Under the pieces are notes generated by a model that saw only the letters and a program-made list of their open reading frames with translations, was not told where the DNA came from and ran no database searches. DNA of 19,399 bases. Source: Candidatus Nitrosopumilus sp. Lineage in GTDB: Archaea > Thermoproteota > Nitrososphaeria > Nitrososphaerales > Nitrosopumilaceae. Shown piece by piece: positions 7,519 to 12,965 of the stretch (position 1 is its first letter; each line of letters starts with the position of its first letter). Location of the stretch: positions 1-19,399 of the forward strand of contig JAOUNZ010000004.1 in NCBI GenBank assembly GCA_029880665.1, read 5' to 3'. A program made the translations under genes and the position numbers.

Positions 7519-7698
7519 CTAGACTCCAAATGGATCAGACTTGCATCTTGGGCATTTAGAGCCATCTGTCTTTGTCCCACACTTTGCACAATGAATGTCA
7601 ATTCCCACGATATCATGTGGGTTAGTCTTTGATACCTTTACAATCAGGACTATGGCTAGTAAGACACCTATTGCAAGCCCTATCCATATCAGTACCAT
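7519..7698 (-). CDS. Membrane-anchored zinc-ribbon microprotein
   Basis: 59 aa. Residues 2-21 (VLIWIGLAIGVLLAIVLIVK) form a single hydrophobic helix, and a short cytosolic linker follows. A compact zinc ribbon has C37-x2-C40 and C49-x2-C52 (HCAKCGTKTDGSKCPRCKSD). The layout, one N-terminal helix plus a rubredoxin-like zinc knuckle, is common among archaeal small proteins of unknown function. By the positive-inside rule the Lys after the helix places the ribbon in the cytoplasm. A TATA-like TTTTTAAGG about 26 bp upstream (7722-7730) supports the ATG at 7698. Confidence 0.65.
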   Translation of the reverse strand: MVLIWIGLAIGVLLAIVLIVKVSKTNPHDIVGIDIHCAKCGTKTDGSKCPRCKSDPFGV

Positions 7699-7879
7699 GG
7701 TGTTCCATTCCCTTTATGCCTTAAAAACCAGTGACGATGGAAATTGTAATCAGAAAAACCAAGATTGGACATGCCCTTTATCTGTCGGGCTGAACAATGG
7801 CAGATGAATGCACAGAATTCAACCGTTTAACGGCATATGTTGTATTAGATGATAAAAGGCATTCATTTCAGATGCGGTT

Positions 7880-8482
7880 TTAGAATTTGTTCTCAAAAAC
7901 CACGTCAGATAGCGGCAATTGCCCGCCTCTGGGGGGCGCATCTTTGGTCTTTTTTCCCACAACCACCATCATAGATATGATGTGATCTGTTGGCAGATTA
8001 ATCATGTTTCCAACCGCGTCATAGTCAAATCCCTTCATTGGGCATGTGTCGTATCCCATGGATTTTGCTGCAATCATTATTGTCTGGGCTGCCATGCCAC
8101 AAGAGCGCATTGCCTCATCTCGTTGTTGCTGGAGTTTTCCACTGTATGAGTTTCTAAGAGACTTGACTAATGCATTGCGTGATTCTTGCGGCATGTTTGC
8201 CCAGTATCTCTCAGGTTTTTTGTCCCAGGAGTTCAAGTCAGCGCATAAAATTATCACAAGTGACGCGTCAGATACTTGCTGTTGTCCGTGAGAGAGCTCA
8301 GATAATTTGTCTTTGATTGCCTGATCAGTTATTGTAACAAATCTCCAGTTTTGGATGTTGTATGATGTTGGAGACAGGACTGCAAGTTCCAAGAGTTTGT
8401 CAATCTCAGATTTTGCCATTTTGTGGTTTTTATCAAAACTTTTCACAGAGCGTCGTTGGTTAATTGCATCAAGTGTGTCCAC
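7880..8482 (-). CDS. Nitroreductase-family flavoprotein
   Basis: 200 aa, the usual length for this FMN-dependent NAD(P)H oxidoreductase family, which reduces nitro compounds, quinones or related electron acceptors as a homodimer. Family features visible are the N-terminal RRSVKSFD, where the Arg/Ser contact FMN phosphate, SPTSYNIQNWRFV (about 37-49), the helix CGMAAQTIMIAAKSMGYDTCP (about 128-148), and a C-terminal GGQLPLSDVVFENKF. The substrate cannot be told from sequence. The start is GTG at 8482, with a TATA-like TTTTAAATT ~26 bp upstream, so the message is probably leaderless. It is convergent with nothing closely spaced; the next genes on the minus strand are microproteins. Confidence 0.9.
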   Translation of the reverse strand: MDTLDAINQRRSVKSFDKNHKMAKSEIDKLLELAVLSPTSYNIQNWRFVTITDQAIKDKLSELSHGQQQVSDASLVIILCADLNSWDKKPERYWANMPQESRNALVKSLRNSYSGKLQQQRDEAMRSCGMAAQTIMIAAKSMGYDTCPMKGFDYDAVGNMINLPTDHIISMMVVVGKKTKDAPPRGGQLPLSDVVFENKF

Positions 8483-8502
8483 GATACAACAAAAAAGATA
8501 CC

Positions 8503-8512
8503 AAATTTAAAA
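8503..8512 (-). promoter_or_regulatory. TATA box of the nitroreductase gene
   Basis: TTTTAAATTTG on the minus strand. The usual ~26-bp spacing places transcription start at about 8482, the GTG start codon itself, consistent with a leaderless message. Confidence 0.45.
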
Positions 8513-8589
8513 GATGAGTGGAGTTAAGAGTGATTCTAAAAGGAGTGGCCAGAGAGATCACATCTTAAGATCAGTGATGTTCAATCTCT

Positions 8590-8639
8590 GATGACAGATG
8601 TCATCCAAGATCTGAGACGTTGGTAATCAGATGACAGAT
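8590..8639. repeat. Direct repeat GATGACAGAT, two copies
   Basis: Two exact copies of GATGACAGAT begin at 8590 and 8630, so their starts are 40 bp apart. They lie in the 257-bp gap between the divergent nitroreductase and GGR-like genes. They could be regulator-binding sites; the surrounding DNA also contains TGATGA and CTGA boxes like those of C/D sRNAs, but with poor spacing. Nothing else coding is seen in this gap. Confidence 0.35.
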
Positions 8640-8725
8640 TGTCTTGTTAAACATACCGTGCAGTTTTGATATTTAACCGGCATTATTTCCTACTAACAAT
8701 CAATGCCAGAAAAATTTCCAGATAG

Positions 8726-8735
8726 TATATTTATT
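8726..8735 (+). promoter_or_regulatory. TATA box of the GGR-like gene
   Basis: TATATTTATT. Its centre is ~30 bp before the TTG at 8761 but only ~10 bp before the first in-frame ATG (8740). The spacing therefore favours the TTG start and a leaderless transcript. Confidence 0.5.
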
Positions 8736-8760
8736 AGGCATGATTCAATCGCAAATCATC

Positions 8761-9774
8761 TTGAAGATTGCAGTAATGGGAATGGGTGTTGCAGGATCTT
8801 ATCTCATGGCACGACTAAAAAATTCTGAACATGAGGTTGTAGGTTATGAAAGAAATGTTGAAGAAAAACATGATTCAATTTGTGCATGGGGAACAATCAA
8901 ACCAGTGCTAAGAGAGTTTTGTAAAAAGACAGGAAGAAACTTTGATGATTTTTTGATTCATGACGGCAAAAACATGCATGTCAAGATGAACGATAATGTG
9001 AAATTTGATATCGGATTGAAGGGGTTATGCACATATGACAAACTTGGGCTGATCAAGGACTTCATAAAAGACTCAAAGATAATTTATGGCCAGACTCCAA
9101 AGCTTGAGGAATTGGAAAAAGAGTATGACATGATAGTTGACTGCACTGGGTTTAACAGAGTATATCTTCCAAAACTAAAGGAGGATTTTTTCCTGCCAAC
9201 ATACGAATACAAGGTAGAGTATGAAAATGGCTTGCCATATGACGACTTTTACATCGAGCCATTTCCTGGAATGTCAGGATACTTTTGGTATTTTCCACTA
9301 GGTGAAAAATGGGCACACATTGGCGCAGGAGATTACAATAAACAGCACATCAAAGCAACAGACGAGTTTTTGAAAAAACATGGAGGCAAAGTGATTGCAA
9401 CAAAAGGACGTCCAATTAGACTTGCAACTCCAGATAGATGCAAGCCATACTATTCAGGCAAAGTGGTGGGTGTTGGCGAATCAATTGGAACAGTTTATGC
9501 GTTGCTGGGGGAAGGAATCATTCCATCAATGCAGTGTGTTGAGATATTTTTAGAAAACATGAACGACTTTAAGGCATATGAGAAAGCAGTAGAGAAACAC
9601 TACAAAGTATATGCAAAAGTGTTTAATTTTGTCAGGGCAAAAATTCACAAAGACTTTAGTTTCTTCAAGGCATTGCCAGATTTTATCTCAATATTTAGAT
9701 ATATGAAAAAGAATGAAGACAGGTTTGGAATGGACATTAAAATTGCTGATCTGATGAAAGTAGCTAAAGCCTAG
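8761..9774 (+). CDS. Geranylgeranyl-reductase-like FAD oxidoreductase
   Basis: 337 aa if it starts at the TTG (8761); 344 aa if at the ATG (8740). The N-terminal KIAVMGMGVAGSYLMARL is a GxGxxG dinucleotide-binding fold for FAD, followed by an acidic end of strand 2 (VVGYERN). Other GGR-family marks are DCTGFNR (about 134-140), FPGMSGYFWYFPLGEKWAHIG (about 172-192), and VVGVGESIGTVYALLGEGI (about 237-255), the second FAD-binding segment. Archaeal GGRs saturate the isoprenoid chains of membrane lipids or related polyprenols. This member is shorter than typical ~400-aa GGRs, so its substrate may differ. The TTG start is preferred because the fold begins at once and the TATA box spacing fits. Its stop overlaps the convergent YkgJ-type gene by 4 bp. 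Confidence 0.85.
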   Translation: MKIAVMGMGVAGSYLMARLKNSEHEVVGYERNVEEKHDSICAWGTIKPVLREFCKKTGRNFDDFLIHDGKNMHVKMNDNVKFDIGLKGLCTYDKLGLIKDFIKDSKIIYGQTPKLEELEKEYDMIVDCTGFNRVYLPKLKEDFFLPTYEYKVEYENGLPYDDFYIEPFPGMSGYFWYFPLGEKWAHIGAGDYNKQHIKATDEFLKKHGGKVIATKGRPIRLATPDRCKPYYSGKVVGVGESIGTVYALLGEGIIPSMQCVEIFLENMNDFKAYEKAVEKHYKVYAKVFNFVRAKIHKDFSFFKALPDFISIFRYMKKNEDRFGMDIKIADLMKVAKA

Positions 9775-10475
9775 ATGAAACTCACAGAGCTGAATCCTTC
9801 TCTGGTTGTTCTATTTGAGGCCATATTGTAATCATAGATTGTTTTTGAATATGCCTTGAATTCGTCCTTCATAGGATCTAGGTTTTCTGCCAAGTAAAAC
9901 CCAGGGCAATCACCTGTAAACTGATAAGTTGCATGGACACGAGCCTTTCCCTTTTCATTTTCAAGCCAGCTGGAAAAAGGATACAGATAGCAGACCCCAG
10001 GCCTGTCTGGATGCATACTGCAGCCTCCTTTTTCATCTAAGAATCTGCAAGAGATGTGCGTCCCATCATCTTCTTCAGTTTCATCGTTTTTTCTTTTTAG
10101 ATTAATTGTAGTCATTGTAGTCATCTGCCCAGAGGGCCCAGGTTCCTGATATGTAACAGTAAGGGTTTCATTTTTTACAAAATCAGACGGCTTTCTGTAT
10201 TTTAGACCATTTCCAATTGTAATCAGATCATCAGATGTCAATGGTAGCCTTCCTTGTCTATCGCAGCAGTTATGGCAATCAGGCCAGTAGCATTTCCACA
10301 AAATGTATTTTTTTTCAGAATTCAGATAGGGCACATGAAACACCACGTCTTTTACTTTGATTGGATAGTCAGAGACATCTGTAATTCTACCCAACATGAA
10401 TTCCCGCAGAATTGGATCTACAGTCCAGTCTTTTTCTAACAAGTTTAGAGATTCTTCAATTTCTTTTTGTGACAA
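9771..10475 (-). CDS. YkgJ-family Cys-cluster protein
   Basis: 234 aa. The conserved pattern is CYWPDCHNCCDRQGRLPLTSDD (about 62-83) and, later, CRFLDEKGGCSMHPDRPGVC followed by YLYPF (about 145-169). This is the Fe/Zn-binding Cys-cluster domain of the YkgJ/CxxCxxCC family (at least eight Cys plus a His-x-x-Arg-Pro). The biochemical role of the family is poorly known; metal-cluster binding and roles near methyltransferases or flagellar genes have been proposed. A long charged insertion (KRKNDETEEDDG) lies between the two clusters. The TTG start at 10475 is 26 bp from the divergent winged-helix gene. The stop shares CTAG with the GGR-like gene's stop. Confidence 0.8.
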   Translation of the reverse strand: MSQKEIEESLNLLEKDWTVDPILREFMLGRITDVSDYPIKVKDVVFHVPYLNSEKKYILWKCYWPDCHNCCDRQGRLPLTSDDLITIGNGLKYRKPSDFVKNETLTVTYQEPGPSGQMTTMTTINLKRKNDETEEDDGTHISCRFLDEKGGCSMHPDRPGVCYLYPFSSWLENEKGKARVHATYQFTGDCPGFYLAENLDPMKDEFKAYSKTIYDYNMASNRTTREGFSSVSFI

Positions 10476-10482
10476 CTATTAA

Positions 10483-10490
10483 GTTATAAC
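10483..10490. promoter_or_regulatory. Palindromic TATA-like GTTATAAC between divergent starts
   Basis: A perfect 8-bp palindrome in the gap between the YkgJ-type gene (minus) and the winged-helix-like gene (plus). It is ~25 bp before the ATG at 10511, right for a leaderless start there. It is closer than usual to the YkgJ start. It may be a shared TATA element or an operator. Confidence 0.3.
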
Positions 10491-10501
10491 ATCATTTGCA
10501 G

Positions 10502-10830
10502 ATGTTATTAATGTTGAGTGAAAAAGGAAAGTATGCCTCAGCGACAGAGAACAGGAGATTTGTGTGGAGGGAAATAATTTGGCCCTTGATTTTAGAAATC
10601 AATGATGTTGCATTCTCGTTAAAACAGTTTCAAAAAAAAGAGAGCAAATATGTAAAGAAAAGAACGTAACAATTACAATCCCATCAAGAGGACTTGCATC
10701 ATTGATTCAAAAAGGAATTTTGCTAAAAGAAAAAGACATCTATTCAATTCACTTTAGATTGATTCCATACATGAGATTAAAAGCAGACTGTGACTATGGA
10801 ACTGCAATTCATGAGGTCAGAATAAAGTAA
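10502..10830 (+). pseudogene. Winged-helix-like protein broken by a frameshift at an A8 run
   Basis: The first frame (10502-10669) reads MLLMLSEKGKYASATENRRF, WREIIWPLILEINDVAFSLK and QFQKKES before a TAA. Sliding back one base at the run of eight A (10632-10639) gives one continuous protein of ~109 aa: QFQKKREQICKEKNVTITIP, SRGLASLIQKGILLKEKDIY, SIHFRLIPYMRL and on to HEVRIK, with a stop at 10828-10830. The restored product looks like a small winged helix: helix (WPLILEIN), turn helix (FSLKQFQKK), recognition helix (SRGLASLIQKGIL) and wing strands (DIYSIHFRLI). Family unknown. The lesion could be a real pseudogene, a homopolymer sequencing error, or slippage at the A run that makes two products. 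The ATG at 10502 or 10511 could be the start; 10511 fits the upstream TATA. Confidence 0.55.
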
Positions 10831-10842
10831 TCTCAGCAAATG

Positions 10843-10852
10843 ATTATATGTT
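10843..10852 (+). promoter_or_regulatory. TATA box of the tRNA gene
   Basis: ATTATATGTT, centred ~28 bp before the tRNA 5' end at 10876, the normal archaeal distance. It lies just after the stop of the winged-helix-like gene, so the tRNA has its own promoter. Confidence 0.55.
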
Positions 10853-10875
10853 AAAACATTGGGGTTTGATCTAGT

Positions 10876-10980
10876 AGCCCGATAGTCTAGCGGTCAAATA
10901 ATATTTTAGATCAAGGATTCTGCCCTCTGGATCTCAAGAGTGGATAGGCGGAGACGGCAGTTCGAATCTGCCTCGGGCTA
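10876..10980 (+). tRNA. tRNA-Gln (CTG anticodon) with two introns
   Basis: Acceptor stem AGCCCGA (10876-10882) pairs with TCGGGCT (10973-10979), followed by discriminator A. T arm: GGCAG-TTCGAAT-CTGCC (10956-10972). D stem: GTCT/GGAT (10885-10888, 10915-10918). Anticodon stem: CTGCC (10920-10924) with GGCGG (10947-10951). After removing two inserts the anticodon loop is CTCTGGA, giving anticodon CTG at 10927-10929. The A1-T72 pair, discriminator A and GGA loop end fit archaeal tRNA-Gln. Insert 1 is 17 nt (10898-10914) in the D loop, with GGTC/GATC pairing flanking 3-nt bulges as in a bulge-helix-bulge splice motif. Insert 2 is 15 nt (10931-10945) after position 37, the canonical site; its edge can shift by one A. 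The mature tRNA is 73 nt without CCA. It is convergent with the S7 gene, 13 bp apart. Confidence 0.8.
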
Positions 10981-10993
10981 CTGGAAAAATTTT

Positions 10994-11593
10994 CTATCTA
11001 GATGCCTGTGCTATACGCTCTAACTCATTTTTCTTTTTTACAGAAGGAGCATTAGGATCATTGGCTGCTGCAAGCATTAGTTGTTCTGCCATGTGCTCTT
11101 CAATTGGTTTTGGGTTTGAGAATGTTGATTCTTTAATAGCATCAGCGATAAATTTCAAAGCCAAGTCAACTCTTCTGAGCGGTGCGACATCAACTGACAC
11201 ATGGTAAACTGTACCACCATATACAATCCTAGTTGTGTCCTCGTTTGGTGCAGAAAATTCAACTGCTCTTACAAGAATTTCAACCGGGTTTTGGCCAGTT
11301 TTAAGGGCAATGATATCAAACGCAGTTTTTACAGTGTTGAGTAGTTTTGTTTTTTTACCAGTCATTCTACCAGTGTTCTTTGCATATTTCTTTCCAAAGT
11401 GCATTGTCTTGTTGATTAATCTCTCAACAATGTTAACATCAGCTTTGTTGAATCTTTTTAGTGCGGAGCGACCATACGTGTAAGGCAAAATTTGTTTTCT
11501 CAAAGAGATTGCGGTCTTTAATCCAGGATCGTTTACTTCTATGTTAGATAGATCCCATTTTCTAAATAACAATAAATTTTTAGTTTCAGCCAT
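10994..11593 (-). CDS. rps7: 30S ribosomal protein S7
   Basis: 199 aa, the archaeal form of uS7, which nucleates assembly of the 30S head and binds 16S rRNA near the decoding and E sites. Recognised from conserved segments GRSALKRFNKADVNIVERLI (about 41-60), GKKYAKNTGRMTGKK (about 68-82), ENP-like GQNPVEILVRAVEFSAPNED (about 99-118), and the C-terminal helix. Archaeal S7 is longer than the bacterial ~155-aa form at the N-terminus, as here. The ATG is 2 bp after the S12 stop, so it is the last gene of the L30e-NusA-S12-S7 operon. tRNA-Gln faces it on the other strand. Confidence 0.95.
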   Translation of the reverse strand: MAETKNLLLFRKWDLSNIEVNDPGLKTAISLRKQILPYTYGRSALKRFNKADVNIVERLINKTMHFGKKYAKNTGRMTGKKTKLLNTVKTAFDIIALKTGQNPVEILVRAVEFSAPNEDTTRIVYGGTVYHVSVDVAPLRRVDLALKFIADAIKESTFSNPKPIEEHMAEQLMLAAANDPNAPSVKKKNELERIAQASR

Positions 11594-11595
11594 AT

Positions 11596-12033
11596 CTATC
11601 TCCTTGGTTTCTCCTTCTTTCCAATTACTAATTCATGAAGGGATGTACCGTTAACTTTGAAAACTTTGAATCTGACACCAGGAATATCTCCCATTGCACC
11701 ACCTTGAGTTGCGCCCATACCTTGAATATGAACCTCATCGTGTTCATCAATAAAGTTCATGGCACCATCTCTTGGCAAGAATGCTGTAACTGTTTTACCG
11801 TTTTTAATTAATTGAACTCTAACACATTTTCTAATAGCGGAGTTTGGCTGTTTTGCTGCAATACCGACTTTTTCTAAGACAATACCTCGGGCTTGTGGAG
11901 CTCCACCTAGTGGATCAGCCTTTTTATCAATTCCAAGTTTTCTTCTTTTGTAAGTTGAGATGGCCCATCGTTGTGTCTTCTTTTTAGAAGTCAAAACTCT
12001 GCCAGCAAATAATCCAAGTGGTGACTTTCTCAT
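11596..12033 (-). CDS. rps12: 30S ribosomal protein S12
   Basis: 145 aa, uS12, part of the decoding centre of the 30S subunit. Diagnostic segments are KADPLGGAPQARGIVLEKVG (about 38-57), the invariant KQPNSAIRKCVRVQL (about 61-75) that contacts the A site, and FLPRDGAMNFIDEHDEV. Archaeal/eukaryotic type (S23e-like) by length and the long basic N-terminus. It lies 3 bp after the NusA-like gene and 2 bp before S7. No intein or truncation was seen. Confidence 0.96.
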   Translation of the reverse strand: MRKSPLGLFAGRVLTSKKKTQRWAISTYKRRKLGIDKKADPLGGAPQARGIVLEKVGIAAKQPNSAIRKCVRVQLIKNGKTVTAFLPRDGAMNFIDEHDEVHIQGMGATQGGAMGDIPGVRFKVFKVNGTSLHELVIGKKEKPRR

Positions 12034-12036
12034 ATA

Positions 12037-12501
12037 TTACATCTCCAAAGTTGCACGTTCAGGACTATTAATCAATACGCTGCTAATATCAAAATATCGT
12101 TTCGCAAGTAATCTTGCTTTCTCGGCATTTCTGCCTTCTCTTCCAACAACTATTCCTTTCTTTCTTGGGTCTACCATGACTATTGCTTGTTTTGACCCAT
12201 CTGCTCGTGTATTTATTTTTACTTCTGAGATAAGTTTTGAATTAAGCAAAGTCGATAAAAATTTGGCTGGATCCTCATCGAATTCAACTAATTCGACATT
12301 TCTTTTAACAATATTTTGCAAGGATTTGATGTGAATGCCACCTTTGCCAATCGCAAGTCCCATTTTACCAGAATTAACTACAAAAATTACTCTGTCTTGT
12401 TTTTCATCTTCCACGCAATCACGAGCTGTTGCACCAGTCACATTTTGGAAAAGAGACATCATACGCATCTGATCAGTTGTGAGTTTAATTGATTGTGTCA
12501 T
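12037..12501 (-). CDS. nusA: NusA-like KH-domain transcription factor
   Basis: 154 aa. It carries two KH domains: the first has GLAIGKGGIHIKSLQNI (about 48-64) and the second has GIVVGREGRNAEKARLLAKR (about 115-134). This is the short archaeal NusA homologue, which lacks the N-terminal and S1 domains of bacterial NusA. It binds RNA and is thought to act in transcription elongation or termination, or rRNA synthesis. Its place between L30e and S12 is the usual archaeal context. The ATG start follows a 64-bp gap from L30e. Confidence 0.92.
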   Translation of the reverse strand: MTQSIKLTTDQMRMMSLFQNVTGATARDCVEDEKQDRVIFVVNSGKMGLAIGKGGIHIKSLQNIVKRNVELVEFDEDPAKFLSTLLNSKLISEVKINTRADGSKQAIVMVDPRKKGIVVGREGRNAEKARLLAKRYFDISSVLINSPERATLEM

Positions 12502-12565
12502 TAGGATTCCTATTTATCTACGAACAAGAAAAGTCTCATTTAAACTTACATTACAGAAAATATAA

Positions 12566-12889
12566 TTATTCATGTTTATCCTCAGCTTCTGTATCTTTTA
12601 AAATTGATTTGATGTTTGCATCATCAATGGATGTAAATGATATTGTTGAGATTCTAAATTGTAAGCCGCACAATCTACCTAACGCGACTGATGTTCCTTG
12701 AAAGTTTACTAAAGGTATTTTTTCTTTTTTTGCATCTGATTCAATTTGCTCGAGTGTTTCTTTTTTTACTGAACGAGACAATACAATTAGCTTGGAATTT
12801 TTTAGAGAGTTCAGAACTTGCTTAGTACCCATTGTTAATGTATCTTCTTTTCGGGCATCTTTTAATAATTTTTCAAGTATCTTACTCAA
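12566..12889 (-). CDS. rpl30e: 50S ribosomal protein L30e
   Basis: 107 aa, L7Ae/L30e fold. Signature parts are TMGTKQVLNSLKNSKLIVLS (about 19-38), a KKE-rich middle, and IPLVNFQGTSVALGRLCGLQ (about 58-77), which forms the RNA kink-turn-binding loop. The start is TTG at 12889. A TATA-like box (about 12923-12930) would give a ~12-nt leader, so this gene begins the NusA-S12-S7 operon. In many archaea L30e directly follows the rpoA genes; here ~3.1 kb separates them. Confidence 0.93.
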   Translation of the reverse strand: MSKILEKLLKDARKEDTLTMGTKQVLNSLKNSKLIVLSRSVKKETLEQIESDAKKEKIPLVNFQGTSVALGRLCGLQFRISTISFTSIDDANIKSILKDTEAEDKHE

Positions 12890-12922
12890 TGTTGTTTCCT
12901 TATGTCAATCGTCTTGACAGGG

Positions 12923-12930
12923 CTTTATAG
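12923..12930 (-). promoter_or_regulatory. TATA box of the L30e-NusA-S12-S7 operon
   Basis: CTATAAAG on the minus strand. It predicts transcription start near 12901, 12 nt before the TTG of L30e, and lies after the stop of the exported TPR protein. Confidence 0.5.
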
Positions 12931-12965
12931 GTTTATTGAAAAGACATATGTGTTTTAGAAGAAGA

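Noticed and set aside
3252..7880. CRISPR array or casposon with Cas1 near the PolB fragment
   Set aside because: No regularly spaced repeats, no Cas1-like protein and no clear terminal inverted repeats were seen.
7797..7883. 28-aa plus-strand ORF starting MADECTEFNRL
   Set aside because: Too short, no promoter or family support, and it runs into the nitroreductase 3' end.
8566..8615. C/D box sRNA between the nitroreductase and GGR-like genes
   Set aside because: TGATGA and CTGA boxes occur, but the first C-D' spacing is too short for a guide and the first box lacks a proper consensus.
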